Origin: Caulobacter sp.
GTDB lineage: Bacteria > Pseudomonadota > Alphaproteobacteria > Caulobacterales > Caulobacteraceae
Length of the DNA: 64,000 nucleotides
Direction of reading: 5' to 3'
NCBI GenBank assembly: GCA_017745235.1
Contig: JAGHZU010000003.1
Location: 319,056-383,055, forward strand
The position numbers were made by a program, and so were the translations under genes. Below, in pieces: positions 8,853-18,796 of the stretch. The notes below the pieces were generated by a model. It ran no database searches. It was not told the origin of the DNA and was given only the letters and a program-made list of their open reading frames with translations. The first letter of the stretch is position 1, and every line of letters begins with the position of its first letter.

Positions 8853-9383
8853 GTGAACACGCCTGACCTGCGTCCCTTGACCATCCTGGTCATCGACGAC
8901 AACGCGCCCATGCGCCAAATCATCGCCGCCGTCCTGAAATCCCTGGGCGTACGCAAGATCCTGGAAGCGGGTGACGGCATAGAGGCGCTGAAGGTGGTCA
9001 CCGAGCGCGAGGTCGACATCATCTTCACCGACCTGATGATGCAGCCCGTGGACGGGTTGGCTTTCATCCGCTGGGTGCGCACCTCGCCCGCCAGTCCCAA
9101 TCCCTACGTGCCGATCATCATGATGACGGGCCACGCCACCCGCGCCAGCCTGGACGAGGCGCGCATGGCCGGCGTCACCGAATTCCTGGCCAAGCCTCTC
9201 ACCGCACGCGGCGTGCTTCATCGGATCAACGAGGTCATCAACAACCCACGCGACTTCGTGCGGGCCGGAGCCTATTTCGGCCCTTGCCGGCGCCGGAAGA
9301 TCGACCACGACTACCAGGGCGAGGAACGCCGAGGCGTCATGGGGGCCGACGCGGCCGCGATGGATCCGGAAGACGTCTACTGA
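8853..9383 (+). CDS. Single-domain response regulator (receiver)
   Basis: A 176-residue protein with one CheY-like receiver domain (residues ~9-130) and no output domain. The acidic pocket is D16/D17 (VIDDN), the phosphoacceptor is D60 (IIFTDLMM), the switch residues are T92 (MMTGHA) and K114 (LAKPL). The last ~45 residues (FGPCRRRKIDHDYQGEERRG) are basic and unlike a known output domain. GTG start preceded by GGGGGAAAG. No kinase is adjacent, so its partner is unknown; such proteins relay phosphate or act on protein targets. Confidence 0.9.
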   Translation: MNTPDLRPLTILVIDDNAPMRQIIAAVLKSLGVRKILEAGDGIEALKVVTEREVDIIFTDLMMQPVDGLAFIRWVRTSPASPNPYVPIIMMTGHATRASLDEARMAGVTEFLAKPLTARGVLHRINEVINNPRDFVRAGAYFGPCRRRKIDHDYQGEERRGVMGADAAAMDPEDVY

Positions 9384-11168
9384 TCAGCCGCCTGCGAACG
9401 GCCAGACCAGGGCGATCAGGCTGGGCGCAACCAGCAGGATCAGCAGGGTCAGCGGCGCTCCCAGGCGAGCGTAGTCGCTGAATCGGTAGCCGCCGGGCCC
9501 CAACACCAAGGTGTTGCACTGGTGCCCGACGGGGGTGAGGAAATCGCATCCCGCCCCTACGGCCACGGCCATCAGGAACGGATCCGGACTCAGTCCCAGA
9601 TGCCTGGCCATACCCAGGCCGATCGGGGCCACGATCAGCACCGTCGCGGCGTTGTTGAGGAACGGGGTGGCGGCCATGGCCACCGCCATCATCGCGGTCA
9701 GGGTCAACAGCGGCGGCAGCCCTTGGAACGCGCCCGACAGCCCGGCGGCGATCAGGTCGGCGCCGCCGCTGGTCTGCACGGTGTCGGCTACAGGGATAAG
9801 GGCGGCCACCAGCACCAGGACCGGCGCGTCCAGCGCATCGTAGGCCTCGCGCATGCGCAAACCTCCAGTGGCCACAACCAACACCGCGGCGCAGAAGAAG
9901 CCGACCGCCACTGGCAGCACTCCGGTCGCCACCAGGACCATCGCCACGGCCAGGATCACAGTGGGAAGGATCGCGTGCCGAACCCCGCCCAACCTCACCT
10001 CGCGCTCGGCCAGGGGCAGGCAGCCCATCGCGCTCAGAGCCGCCGGCAACAACTGTTCCGAGCCCTGTAGAACCAGGATGTCGCCCGCCTTCATGCGCAC
10101 CGAGGCCAACCGCCCCGCCATCCGGTAACCCGCCCGGCTGACACCCAGCAGGTTCACCCCGTACGTCCGGTTCAAGGCCAAGCCGCGGGCGGTCTCGCCG
10201 ATCAATTCAGACTCCGCCCCGATGACCGCCTCGACCACCCGCACCTCGTCCTTGGGTTCATCCATCACCACGGGCCGGTCGGCCAGGTTCAGTTTCAGTC
10301 GGGCCTTGACGATCAATTCGTTCAACCGCTGCTGCTGACCCTCCAACAGGAGAATGTCGCCGGGCTGGATCTTGCGGTTTGCATGGGGCGAGGCTATGCG
10401 CCGCCGCCCCCGCAGCAGCGCCACCACCGACACGACGTCGCCCGCCGCCGCACGCAGATCGGCCACCCGCGAGCGGCCGAACGACCAGTCCTGCGGAACT
10501 TCCACCTCCGTGACATAGGCGTTGGCGGCCAGGGCGGCGTCGATGTCTGTCGCCGCCGTCCGCTCCTTGGGCAGCAGGCGGTAGGCGAAGGACAGATAGA
10601 CCAGGGTCAGCACCGCCAGCGTCCCACCGACGGGCATGAAGTCGAACATGGCGAAGGGCCTGCCCAGTTCCTCCTGGCGCACTTCCGAAACGATGATGTT
10701 GGGCGAGGTGCCCACCAAAACCGCCAGCCCGCCCGCCAGCGAGCCGAACGACATGGGCATCAGCAGACGTCCCGGCGAGACCCCGGTGCGGCGGGCGATG
10801 CGCAGGGCCGAAGGCATCATCAGCGCCAGGGCCCCGACGTTCTTGGTCACCATGGACAAGACGGTGGTCACGCCGGCCAGCACGGGCGCCTGGCTGCGCT
10901 CGTCCTTCAGGCGCGGCAGCAGCGGCGCCATCAGGGTGTCGACCAGACCCGAGCGCGAGATAGCCGTGCTCAGCACCAGCGCGCTGGCGATGATGATGAC
11001 GATGTCGTTGGAAAAGCCCTCGAACGCCGCCTTGATCGGGATCAGGCCACCGACCGCGCCCACCGCCAGGGCGGCCAGGGCTATCAGGTCATAGCGCCAA
11101 CGCCCCCAGACGAAGCACAATAAGGTCGCGCCGATCAGGCCGAAGGACAGTCCCTGTTGCAGCGTCAC
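9384..11168 (-). CDS. SLC13 family permease with two RCK_C (TrkA-C) domains
   Basis: A 594-residue inner membrane transporter of the ArsB/NhaD-like SLC13 superfamily. Two hydrophobic halves (residues ~1-195 and ~385-594, about 11 helices in all) flank a cytosolic insert holding two TrkA-C domains (around residues 215-300, containing RKIQPGDILLLEG, and 305-385, containing MKAGDILVLQGSEQ). Such proteins move divalent anions, sulfate or other solutes; the substrate here cannot be read. GTG start. Its stop abuts the upstream convergent gene (TGATCA). Confidence 0.88.
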   Translation of the reverse strand: MTLQQGLSFGLIGATLLCFVWGRWRYDLIALAALAVGAVGGLIPIKAAFEGFSNDIVIIIASALVLSTAISRSGLVDTLMAPLLPRLKDERSQAPVLAGVTTVLSMVTKNVGALALMMPSALRIARRTGVSPGRLLMPMSFGSLAGGLAVLVGTSPNIIVSEVRQEELGRPFAMFDFMPVGGTLAVLTLVYLSFAYRLLPKERTAATDIDAALAANAYVTEVEVPQDWSFGRSRVADLRAAAGDVVSVVALLRGRRRIASPHANRKIQPGDILLLEGQQQRLNELIVKARLKLNLADRPVVMDEPKDEVRVVEAVIGAESELIGETARGLALNRTYGVNLLGVSRAGYRMAGRLASVRMKAGDILVLQGSEQLLPAALSAMGCLPLAEREVRLGGVRHAILPTVILAVAMVLVATGVLPVAVGFFCAAVLVVATGGLRMREAYDALDAPVLVLVAALIPVADTVQTSGGADLIAAGLSGAFQGLPPLLTLTAMMAVAMAATPFLNNAATVLIVAPIGLGMARHLGLSPDPFLMAVAVGAGCDFLTPVGHQCNTLVLGPGGYRFSDYARLGAPLTLLILLVAPSLIALVWPFAGG

Positions 11169-11250
11169 GCGCCATCGCCCACCCGCAAGGCCACCATCCG
11201 GCCCCAGTTCGACAACGGCGCAGGGGCGCTTCCGTTCACACCCTCAGGAT

Positions 11251-11269
11251 GAACCGAACATAACGGTTC
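11251..11269. promoter_or_regulatory. Candidate operator GAACCG-N7-CGGTTC
   Basis: A 6-bp perfect inverted repeat with a 7-base spacer lies in the 186-base region between the SLC13 permease (start 11168, leftward) and the secreted protein gene (start 11355, rightward). It could bind a dimeric regulator serving either side. Confidence 0.3.
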
Positions 11270-11354
11270 GATCCGGGAACGTTCAGGCGGCCTCGGTTTT
11301 TATTGCCTCCATCGGACGCGTCGGGCGCCCGACAAGACGTCGGAGAACAACATC

Positions 11355-11678
11355 ATGAAGCGCACCCTGCTCACCTTGGCCGCCATGGCCGCCGTCGCCG
11401 CTCCTCTGGCCGCCAACGCCCAGCCCTGGCAGTCGATCAACCAGCGCCAGGCGAACCTGGAGCGCCGCATCGACCAGGGCGTCCGCAACGGTTCGTTGAC
11501 CCGCCACGAAGCCATGCGCTTGCGCGGGGAGTTCCGCGACCTCAATCGCCTGGAAGCCAGCTACCGCCGGTCGGGCGGCGGACTGTCGATGCGGGAACGC
11601 GCCGATCTGGACGCCCGCTTCGACCGCCTGAGCCGCCAGATCCGCTACGAGAAGCACGACCGCAACTATCGCGGCTGA
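11355..11678 (+). CDS. Small secreted Arg-rich helical protein
   Basis: A 107-residue protein of unknown function. A clean Sec signal peptide (MKRTLLTLAAMAAVAAPLAANA) precedes a mature part of ~85 residues rich in Arg, Gln and Glu and predicted to be helical (QRQANLERRIDQGVRNGSLT, then LRGEFRDLNRLEASYRR and ADLDARFDRLSRQIRYEKHD). Proteobacteria have many similar periplasmic proteins of this helix-turn-helix form (residues like GSLTRHEA then LSMRERADL repeat the same pattern twice). No conserved catalytic residues are seen. Confidence 0.8.
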   Translation: MKRTLLTLAAMAAVAAPLAANAQPWQSINQRQANLERRIDQGVRNGSLTRHEAMRLRGEFRDLNRLEASYRRSGGGLSMRERADLDARFDRLSRQIRYEKHDRNYRG

Positions 11679-11696
11679 TTTCGGCGCCACGCAATG

Positions 11697-11726
11697 AAAA
11701 CGCCCCGGAGGTTTTCCTCCGGGGCG
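11697..11726 (-). terminator. Intrinsic terminator of hppA
   Basis: An 11-bp stem CGCCCCGGAGG/CCTCCGGGGCG with a TTTT loop (11701-11726). On the minus strand it is followed by TTTT (11697-11700), a good U tract, and lies 24 bases past the hppA stop. It also sits after the rightward small secreted gene. Confidence 0.8.
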
Positions 11727-11749
11727 TCGTCATGTCCGGATCGGATCGA

Positions 11750-13888
11750 TCAGGCGCCGTGGGCCAGCACCGCCAGGAGCAGCAGGGCCACGATGTTGGT
11801 GATCTTGATCATCGGGTTCACGGCCGGGCCCGAGGTGTCCTTGTAGGGATCACCGACGGTGTCGCCGGTCACGGCCGCCTTGTGGGTCTCGCCGCCCTTC
11901 TTGTGCAGGACGCCGTCCTTGTCGGTGAAGCCTTCCTCGATAACCTTCTTGGCGTTGTCCCAGGCGCCCCCGCCGCTGGTCATCGAGACCGCGACGAACA
12001 GGCCCGTGACGATCACGCCCATCAGCATGGCGCCGAGCGCCGCAAAGGCGTCGACCTTGCCAGCGATGGCCTGGATCACGAAGAACAGGACGATCGGAGA
12101 GACCACCGGCAGCAGGCTAGGCACGATCATCTCACGAATGGCGGCCTTGGTCAGGATGTCGACCGCCTTGCCGTATTCGGGCTTGGTCTCGCCGGTCATG
12201 ATGCCGGGGTTCTCACGGAACTGACGGCGCACCTCGGCCACCACCGACTCGGCCGCGCGGCCCACAGCGGTCATCGAAAGGCCGCCGAACAGGAAGGGCA
12301 GAAGCCCCCCGAACAGCAGGCCCACCACCACGTAGGGGTTGGACAGGTCGAAGGTCACCGCGCCCATGCCGTCGAAGAAGCTGCCGGCCGTCGCATTGGC
12401 CGAGAAGAACTTCAGGTCCTCGGTGTAGGCGGCGAACAGCACCAGGGCCCCCAGGCCGGCCGACCCGATGGCGTAGCCCTTGGTCACGGCCTTGGTGGTG
12501 TTGCCCACGGCGTCGAGCGCGTCGGTGGTCACGCGGACTTCCGGCGGCAGGCCCGCCATCTCGGCGATGCCGCCGGCGTTGTCGGTGACGGGACCGAAGG
12601 CGTCCAGCGCCACGATGAAGCCGGCCAGCGACAGCATGGTGGTGGTGGCGATGGCGATGCCGAAGAGGCCCGCCAGATTGTAGGTGACAACGATGCCGAC
12701 GATGATCGTCAGGGCCGGCAGGGCCGTGGACTCCAGCGACATGGCCAGGCCCTGGATCACGTTGGTGCCGTGACCAGAGACGCTTGCCTGGGCCACCGAC
12801 TTCACCGGACGGAAACCCGTGCCCGTGTAGTATTCGGTGATGACCACGATCAGCGCCGTCACCGCCAGACCCACGAGGCCGCAGTAGAACAGGTTGTCGG
12901 CGGTGTAGAGCCGGCCGTCGACCTCGATGGCGGTCGGCACCAGTTGGTGGATCACGTACCAGACGGCCGGGATCGACAGGACGCCGGTGACGATCAGGCC
13001 CTGGTAGAGAGCCGCCATGATCTTCTGGCTCTTGCCCAGGCGCACGAAGAACGCACCGACGATCGAAGTGACGATGCAGACCGCGCAGATCGCCAGGGGC
13101 AGCAGCATCATGCCGCCTTCCATGTCGGTCCCGCGGAAGAAGATCGCCGCCAGCACCATGGTGGCGACCGTGGTCACCGCATAGGTCTCGAACAGGTCGG
13201 CGGCCATCCCGGCGCAGTCGCCGACATTGTCGCCGACATTGTCGGCGATGGTCGCGGCGTTGCGCGGGTCGTCTTCCGGAATGCCGGCTTCGACCTTGCC
13301 CACCAGGTCGCCGCCCACGTCGGCGCCCTTGGTGAAGATGCCGCCGCCCAAGCGGGCGAAGATGGAGATCAGGCTGGCGCCAAAGCCGAGGGCCACCAGG
13401 GAGTCGACCACCACGCGGTCGGTACCGTCATGGCCCGTGCTCAGCAGCAGCAGGTAGTAGCCCGCCACGCCCAGCAGCGCGAAGCCCGCCACCAGCATGC
13501 CGGTGACGGCGCCGGAGGTGAACGCCATCGACAGGCCCTTGGCCAGGCTCTCGGACGAAGCCTGGGCCGTGCGGACGTTGGCCCGCACCGAGATCAGCAT
13601 GCCGGCGAAACCCGCGGCGCCCGACAGGATCGCGCCCAGCGCGAAGCCGACAGGCTGTTCCCAAGACTTGAAGAAGAACGCCAGCACCGCGATCACGACC
13701 ACGCCGACGATGCCGATCGTGGTGTACTGGCGGTTCAGATAGGCCTGGGCCCCCTCCTGGATCGCCGCGGCGATCTCCTGCATCCTCGCATTGCCGGGCG
13801 AAGCCCGCATCAGCGAGGCCGTCTGCACGGCGCCGTAGAGCACCGCCAAAAGCCCGGCGCCTATCGCCGCATAAAGCCAAGAACTCAT
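11750..13888 (-). CDS. hppA: K+-insensitive proton-pumping pyrophosphatase
   Basis: A 712-residue membrane pump with ~16 helices that couples PPi hydrolysis to H+ export. The substrate site motifs [21 protein letters not shown] and [19 protein letters not shown] are intact, and [13 protein letters not shown] is near the C-terminus. The stretch [10 protein letters not shown] has Lys where K+-dependent enzymes have Ala, so this is the K+-independent class. I chose ATG 13888 (MSSWLYAA) with GAGGG upstream; an in-frame start at 13915 would add nine charged residues. A 263-base upstream region carries its promoter. Confidence 0.96.
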   Translation of the reverse strand: MSSWLYAAIGAGLLAVLYGAVQTASLMRASPGNARMQEIAAAIQEGAQAYLNRQYTTIGIVGVVVIAVLAFFFKSWEQPVGFALGAILSGAAGFAGMLISVRANVRTAQASSESLAKGLSMAFTSGAVTGMLVAGFALLGVAGYYLLLLSTGHDGTDRVVVDSLVALGFGASLISIFARLGGGIFTKGADVGGDLVGKVEAGIPEDDPRNAATIADNVGDNVGDCAGMAADLFETYAVTTVATMVLAAIFFRGTDMEGGMMLLPLAICAVCIVTSIVGAFFVRLGKSQKIMAALYQGLIVTGVLSIPAVWYVIHQLVPTAIEVDGRLYTADNLFYCGLVGLAVTALIVVITEYYTGTGFRPVKSVAQASVSGHGTNVIQGLAMSLESTALPALTIIVGIVVTYNLAGLFGIAIATTTMLSLAGFIVALDAFGPVTDNAGGIAEMAGLPPEVRVTTDALDAVGNTTKAVTKGYAIGSAGLGALVLFAAYTEDLKFFSANATAGSFFDGMGAVTFDLSNPYVVVGLLFGGLLPFLFGGLSMTAVGRAAESVVAEVRRQFRENPGIMTGETKPEYGKAVDILTKAAIREMIVPSLLPVVSPIVLFFVIQAIAGKVDAFAALGAMLMGVIVTGLFVAVSMTSGGGAWDNAKKVIEEGFTDKDGVLHKKGGETHKAAVTGDTVGDPYKDTSGPAVNPMIKITNIVALLLLAVLAHGA

Positions 13889-14151
13889 CGGTAATTCGCC
13901 CTCTTCGCGTTTCAATCACGAGCGGGTCGCCGGTCCGACAGGGTCACGGTCGCGAAAGGACCGTCCCCGGCCGCAAACGGCGGGCGGGCCTGCGGCCTCA
14001 TTCCCCCCTCGATGCTCCCTGAATGGCGTCTTTGCGACACCATGGGTTGGACAGTGCCAGTTGGTCGCACGGTGCGCAACAGCTTGCGGGAACAGCGTTC
14101 AGTGAAGATTTTGGAGGAAATCGAGGCGTCCGATCCCGGCGTGGCGGGTTC

Positions 14152-14688
14152 CTAGGGAACGATCTCGGCTCCGCCGGACGGGGCCGGACGGGGCGCGGGC
14201 TTCGCCGCCGCCCCTGGCTTGGGCGGCGGAGGAACGAAGTTGCGAGGGGTCTGCTTGATGAGCGTCACCGTCGCGACCTTGCCGGGCCCGATCAGCTTGC
14301 CCGTCTCGCGCTGGATCGAAGCCTTCAGCCGCGCCTCGTCGATGGCCACGTAGCTGTCGGAGCGCATGAAGGGTTTGGCGTGGGCCTCGCGCACCAGGGC
14401 GTCGCGCAGCATCGGCTCCTTGCCCTCGAACACCGTCAGAGGCACCTCGGGCTTCAGGGTCAGGCTCGTCTGAACGAAGACGTAATTCACCAGGCGGCCG
14501 TCGACGATGATCGGCAGGGCCATGGACTGCAGCTTGATGACCGGATCGGCCTTCTCGCCCTCGCCTTCCTTGCCGCCCTTCTTCTCGTCCTTCTTGCCCG
14601 AGCTAGCGAGCGCCGGCGTCGCCGCCAGGAAGGCGAACGGAACGACGGCCAGCAGGGCCCGGCGAGAGACGTCGAAAGGACGGGTCAT
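14152..14688 (-). CDS. Secreted protein with Tat-like signal, FliL-like pattern (hypothetical)
   Basis: A 178-residue protein of unknown function. The N-terminus VSRRALLAVVPFAFLAATPALAS has a twin-arginine SRRALL motif and an AxA cleavage site, so Tat export is plausible. A charged Lys/Glu/Gly linker (residues ~30-47) leads into a compact domain with VNYVFVQTSLTLKP and LRDALVREAHAKPF followed by DEARLKASIQRE, a layout reminiscent of FliL-type domains, though this is only a weak resemblance. The tail is Pro/Ala-rich. It lies downstream of hppA on the same strand separated by promoterless-looking sequence of 57 bases from thiL. Confidence 0.7.
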   Translation of the reverse strand: MTRPFDVSRRALLAVVPFAFLAATPALASSGKKDEKKGGKEGEGEKADPVIKLQSMALPIIVDGRLVNYVFVQTSLTLKPEVPLTVFEGKEPMLRDALVREAHAKPFMRSDSYVAIDEARLKASIQRETGKLIGPGKVATVTLIKQTPRNFVPPPPKPGAAAKPAPRPAPSGGAEIVP

Positions 14689-14745
14689 GCCCGAGCATTA
14701 ACCGAGAAGGTTTGAGTTTTGGTTGCCGGGACGAGGCGCCTGGCC

Positions 14746-15819
14746 TCAGCCGTGCAGCCAGCCCAGCTTGTCAGGGGTGATGTCCTTGCCCTTGAACAGG
14801 GCGCAGACCCCCTCGCCTTCCACGAATTCGCCGATGTCGCGTACGGGCACGCCCACGGCCACGGCGGCGGCCTGGAACGCGGCCACGTCGCCCGGATCGA
14901 TGGCGCAGACGATCTCGTAGTCGTCGCCGCCCGAAGCCAGCGACATGCGGGCCTCGCCCGCTTCGGGCTGGGCGTTCAGCCAGTGGCGCGCGCCCGGCGA
15001 CAACGGCAGGCGGTCCAGGTCGATCTTAACGCGCAAGCCGCTGGCCTTGGCGATGTGGCCGGCGTCGGCCAGCAGACCGTCCGATACGTCGGCCGCGGCG
15101 CGGGCATAGGCCCGCAGCGGATCGCGGATCCCCAGACGCGGCGGCGGCAGACGATAGCGGCGCACCAGGCCGCCGTCGGGATCCTCGACCTCGCCCCAGT
15201 GAGCCAGCAGGCCCAGCCAGCCGTCGCCGATCGTGCCCGACACCATCAGACGGTCGCCGACCCGCGCGCCCTTGCGCAGGACGGCGTCGCCGCTGGGCAC
15301 CCAGCCCAGGAAAGTGGCCGAGACCACCATCGGGCCTGAGGTGGTGACGGTGTCGCCGCCCAGCAGGTTGACGTCGTAGAGCTCGCCATCCTCGGCCAGG
15401 CCGCGCGCGAAGGTCTCGCGATCTGTCAGCGTCGTGCCCGAAGGCCAGCCCACGGCCAGGAAGTAGCCGTAGGGAACCGCGCCCTTGGCGGCCAGGTCCG
15501 AAAGGTTGGTGCGCAGCAGGCGCTTGGCCACCACGTCCAGGTCTTCGCCCGCCAGGAAGTGCACGCCGGCGACCATGGCGTCCTTGGTGATCACCAGGTC
15601 ATAGCCGGGACGCGAAGGCAGCACGGCGGCGTCGTCCAGCAGCGCCAGGGCGGCCTGGTCGTCGCGCGTGAGCGGCCGCAGCAGCTTCTCGATCAGCGCG
15701 AACTCGTCCGGCGGCGCCACGGCGACGGGCGTAGTCGCCTCGTCGAACCATGCGTCATCGACCGCCGCCGTCTCAGGCGTCGGCTCGTCGAACCAGTCGT
15801 CGTCAGACTCTGGCGTCAC
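14746..15819 (-). CDS. thiL: Thiamine-monophosphate kinase
   Basis: A 357-residue enzyme that phosphorylates thiamine monophosphate to the active diphosphate. The PurM-like fold is seen in [52 protein letters not shown] and [19 protein letters not shown]. Before the core are ~38 extra acidic residues with DDDWFDE (6-12) and DDAWFDE (21-27), a duplicated motif not usual for ThiL. The GTG at 15819 overlaps the nusB end by 17 bases. A second GTG at residue 34 would remove the extension, so the start is uncertain. Confidence 0.93.
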   Translation of the reverse strand: MTPESDDDWFDEPTPETAAVDDAWFDEATTPVAVAPPDEFALIEKLLRPLTRDDQAALALLDDAAVLPSRPGYDLVITKDAMVAGVHFLAGEDLDVVAKRLLRTNLSDLAAKGAVPYGYFLAVGWPSGTTLTDRETFARGLAEDGELYDVNLLGGDTVTTSGPMVVSATFLGWVPSGDAVLRKGARVGDRLMVSGTIGDGWLGLLAHWGEVEDPDGGLVRRYRLPPPRLGIRDPLRAYARAAADVSDGLLADAGHIAKASGLRVKIDLDRLPLSPGARHWLNAQPEAGEARMSLASGGDDYEIVCAIDPGDVAAFQAAAVAVGVPVRDIGEFVEGEGVCALFKGKDITPDKLGWLHG

Positions 15820-16258
15820 GCGCGATAGCGTCCAGTGCGCCGTTGATGAAGCCGGCTTCCGGCCCCTCGAAGAAGGACTTGGCGATCTCGACGTACTCGT
15901 TGATCACCACCTCGGTCGGCACGTCCGGGCGATGCAGCAGCTCATAGGCGCCGGCGCGCAGCACGGCGCGGGCGGTGGCGTCCAGTCGCTCCAGCTTCCA
16001 GCCCGAGGCCAGACGCTTGACGATGGCCTTGTCGACCTCCGCCTGGCGCGAGACCACGCCCTTGGCCAGGTCCGCGAAGAAGGTCTCGTCGGCCTGGGCC
16101 AGGCGATCGCCCTCCCCTTCGCCGCCGACGTCGCGGTCGAAGCGATGCTCGGAGAATTCGCGGACCACGGTGTCGACGCCGACGCCCGACACTTCCATCT
16201 GGTACAGGGCCTGGACGGCGGCCAGGCGGGCCACCGAGCGCGGTTGGACGCGGCTCAT
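15803..16258 (-). CDS. nusB: Transcription antitermination factor NusB
   Basis: A 151-residue all-helical RNA-binding protein that joins NusE/S10 in rRNA antitermination. It starts [23 protein letters not shown] and contains [25 protein letters not shown] sequence ([15 protein letters not shown]) and [18 protein letters not shown], the classic NusB C-terminal signature. The ATG at 16258 overlaps the ribH stop as ATGA. Part of the glyA-nrdR-ribH-nusB-thiL block. Confidence 0.95.
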   Translation of the reverse strand: MSRVQPRSVARLAAVQALYQMEVSGVGVDTVVREFSEHRFDRDVGGEGEGDRLAQADETFFADLAKGVVSRQAEVDKAIVKRLASGWKLERLDATARAVLRAGAYELLHRPDVPTEVVINEYVEIAKSFFEGPEAGFINGALDAIARDARV

Positions 16259-16719
16259 CGCGATTGTCCCAGCAGTTGACGCTTCAAGCCCACCATCTCC
16301 AAACATTGCGCCGCGGCCTGGCCTCCCCGATCGCCTTCCGACAGGCGGGCCCGGGTCCAGGCCTGGTCTTCCTCGTCCACCGTCAGCACGCCGTAGCCGA
16401 TGGCCAGGCGCTTGCCGAACGACAGGTCATGCAGGCCACGCGCGGTTTCGTTGGCCATGATCTCGAAATGATAGGTCTCGCCGCGAAGGATCACGCCCAG
16501 CGCCACGAAGCCGTCATAGCGCACGCCCACGGGACGGTGACCGGCCTCCTCGGCCAGGGCGATGGCGGTCGGAATCTGCAGCGCCTCCGACACGGTGATC
16601 ACGTCGTATTCAGCGCCCTGGGCCTCGATCGCCTGCGCCGCGCCCTGCAGCAGGGCGTCGGAAAGCCCCGAATAGCGTCGGGCCTCCACGATCAGCAGGC
16701 GAATCTTGTCTTCCAACAT
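16255..16719 (-). CDS. ribH: 6,7-dimethyl-8-ribityllumazine synthase
   Basis: A 154-residue enzyme of the penultimate riboflavin step, joining the pyrimidine intermediate with dihydroxybutanone phosphate. The family pattern is clear: [39 protein letters not shown] (active-site loop) and [15 protein letters not shown]. The ATG at 16719 gives standard length. Unlike many alphaproteobacterial operons, ribD, ribE and ribBA are not next to it; only 78 bases separate it from nrdR. Confidence 0.95.
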   Translation of the reverse strand: MLEDKIRLLIVEARRYSGLSDALLQGAAQAIEAQGAEYDVITVSEALQIPTAIALAEEAGHRPVGVRYDGFVALGVILRGETYHFEIMANETARGLHDLSFGKRLAIGYGVLTVDEEDQAWTRARLSEGDRGGQAAAQCLEMVGLKRQLLGQSR

Positions 16720-16797
16720 CGTCCCTGAACTCTCCCCGGCGAGGCCGGTCACCGCAGCGCCGAAAGGCGCCGCGCAAAATCGAATCGCAGAATGCGC

Positions 16798-17271
16798 CTA
16801 TAGCTCGTCTTCGGCGACGTCGCTTAGGCCTTCTTCGCCCAGAAACTTAGCGAAATCGCTAGTTTCCCGGAAATCGCGGTAAACCGACGCGTAACGGACA
16901 TAGGCCACGTCATCGAGCGACTTCAGCGCCTTCATCACCATCTCGCCGACGGCCGAGGACGGAAGCTCGGTCTCGCCCTGGCTTTCCAGTTGCCGAACGA
17001 TGCCGTTGACCATCCGCTCGACCCGTTCGGCGTCGATCGGACGCTTGCGGATCGCCAGCGAGATCGAGCGCATCAGCTTGTCGCGATCGAACGGCGAGCG
17101 CCGCCCCGACCGCTTGACGATGATCAGCTCGCGCAGTTGCACGCGCTCGAACGTGGTGAAGCGCCCGCCGCACTCCGGGCAGAGGCGGCGACGGCGGATG
17201 GCCGCGCCGTCTTCCGACGGGCGGCTGTCCTTCACCTGGCTTTCCATATGGCCGCAGAACGGGCAGCGCAT
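16798..17271 (-). CDS. nrdR: Transcriptional repressor NrdR
   Basis: A 157-residue nucleotide-sensing repressor of ribonucleotide reductase genes. The N-terminal zinc ribbon MRCPFCGH...[14 protein letters not shown] supplies two Cys pairs (from Cys3/Cys6), and the ATP-cone domain follows ([19 protein letters not shown]). Full family length. It lies 32 bases downstream of glyA on the same strand. Confidence 0.96.
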   Translation of the reverse strand: MRCPFCGHMESQVKDSRPSEDGAAIRRRRLCPECGGRFTTFERVQLRELIIVKRSGRRSPFDRDKLMRSISLAIRKRPIDAERVERMVNGIVRQLESQGETELPSSAVGEMVMKALKSLDDVAYVRYASVYRDFRETSDFAKFLGEEGLSDVAEDEL

Positions 17272-17303
17272 GATCTAGGCCCTCCCGACCAAGACAGGGC
17301 CCA

Positions 17304-18608
17304 TTAGTTGTAGATCGGGAACCGGGCCGTCAAGGCCAGGACTTCCTCGCGCACTTTGGCCTCGACTTCCGCGTTGCCGTCGGGACCGTTGGCGGCCAGG
17401 CCGTTGACGACCTCGCCGATCAGCTGGCCCACGCGGGTGAACTCGGCAACGCCGAAGCCGCGGGTGGTGCCGGCCGGGGTGCCCAGACGAATGCCCGAGG
17501 TGATCGTGAACGGTGCGGTGTCGAACGGCACGCCGTTCTTGTTGCAGGTCATGTGGGCGCGCTCGAGGCTGTGCTCGGCGTCGCGGCCGGTCACGCCCTT
17601 GGGACGCAGGTCCACCAGCATGAGGTGGCTGTCGGTGCCGCCCGAGACGATGTTGACGCCCTGGGTCTGCAGCGCTTCGGCCAGGGCCTTGGCGTTATCG
17701 ATCACCTGTTGGGCGTAAGCCTTGAAGCCCGGCTGCAGCGCTTCGCCGAAGGCCACGGCCTTGGCGGCGATCACGTGCTCCAGCGGACCACCCTGCAGGC
17801 CCGGGAAGACGGCCGAGTTGACCTTCTTGATGATGGCCTCGTCGTTGGTCAGCACCATGCCGCCACGCGGACCGCGCAGAGTCTTGTGGGTGGTGGTGGT
17901 CACCACGTGGGCGTGCGGAACGGGGTTGGGGAACACGCCGCCGGCCACCAGGCCCGCGAAGTGGGCCATGTCCACCATCAGGTAGGCGCCGATGCTGTCG
18001 GCGATCTCGCGGAAGCGGGCGAAGTCGATCTGGCGGCTGTAGGCGCTGCCGCCGGCGATGATCAGCTTGGGCTTCTCGCGCTGGGCGATCTCCTCGACGG
18101 CGTCGTAGTCGATCAGCTGGTCCTGCTGGCGCACAGTGTAGGAGATCGGCTTGAACCACTTGCCCGACTGGTTGGCGGGCGAGCCGTGGGTCAGGTGGCC
18201 GCCGGCGGCCAGGTCCATGCCCAGGAAGGTGTCGCCCGGCTGCAGCAGCGACATGAAGACCGACTGGTTGGCCTGGGAGCCCGAGTGCGGCTGGACGTTG
18301 GCGAAGCCCGCGCCGAACAGCGCCTTGGCGCGCTCGATGGCGATCGTCTCGATTTCGTCGACATATTCGCAACCGCCATAGTAGCGCTTGCCCGGATAGC
18401 CCTCGGCGTACTTGTTGGTCAGGATCGAGCCCTGGGCCTCCAGCACGGCGCGCGAGACGATGTTCTCGGAGGCGATCAGCTCGATCTGGTTCTGCTGGCG
18501 GTTCAGCTCCAGGCCGATGCGGTCGAAGATGTCCCGATCGGCGGCGGCCAGGTCGGCGCCGAAGAAGGCGCTCTTGTCGGCGGTGATGTTGTTGGCCGGT
18601 GCGGTCAT
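17304..18608 (-). CDS. glyA: Serine hydroxymethyltransferase
   Basis: A 434-residue PLP enzyme interconverting serine and glycine while charging tetrahydrofolate with a one-carbon unit. Visible motifs are [45 protein letters not shown] and [16 protein letters not shown] with the PLP lysine near residue 240. The C-terminal [15 protein letters not shown] is typical. Its 188-base upstream region is shared with the divergent MucR gene; I saw no riboswitch-like structure. Confidence 0.97.
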   Translation of the reverse strand: MTAPANNITADKSAFFGADLAAADRDIFDRIGLELNRQQNQIELIASENIVSRAVLEAQGSILTNKYAEGYPGKRYYGGCEYVDEIETIAIERAKALFGAGFANVQPHSGSQANQSVFMSLLQPGDTFLGMDLAAGGHLTHGSPANQSGKWFKPISYTVRQQDQLIDYDAVEEIAQREKPKLIIAGGSAYSRQIDFARFREIADSIGAYLMVDMAHFAGLVAGGVFPNPVPHAHVVTTTTHKTLRGPRGGMVLTNDEAIIKKVNSAVFPGLQGGPLEHVIAAKAVAFGEALQPGFKAYAQQVIDNAKALAEALQTQGVNIVSGGTDSHLMLVDLRPKGVTGRDAEHSLERAHMTCNKNGVPFDTAPFTITSGIRLGTPAGTTRGFGVAEFTRVGQLIGEVVNGLAANGPDGNAEVEAKVREEVLALTARFPIYN

Positions 18609-18796
18609 GGACGCTCTCCTGGGGCTGGGGAGATTGAGGTGTCGACTGGTTGGGAGTCGGTCGCGCTCTCTTTAACTCCCTTCTCGCCGCGATCAATGCG
18701 GGAACCACGCGGCCATGCGTGCGTTCGGCACACACCGGGCCGGCGCCAGCCGGCTGGCCGGGCGTTTCAGTGACCGTAAAACAAGGCGATCAAGGC

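Noticed and set aside
11303..13894. Very long open frame (~860 codons) on the strand opposite hppA
   Set aside because: It is rich in His, Gly, Gln and Arg without domain motifs and mirrors the conserved hppA gene; long antisense frames are expected from third-position GC bias.
16753..16797. FMN riboswitch before ribH
   Set aside because: Only 78 bases lie between nrdR and ribH start, with no room or motif for the aptamer.
18609..18796. Glycine or folate type riboswitch before glyA
   Set aside because: No paired aptamer motifs seen; the region reads as an ordinary divergent promoter region.
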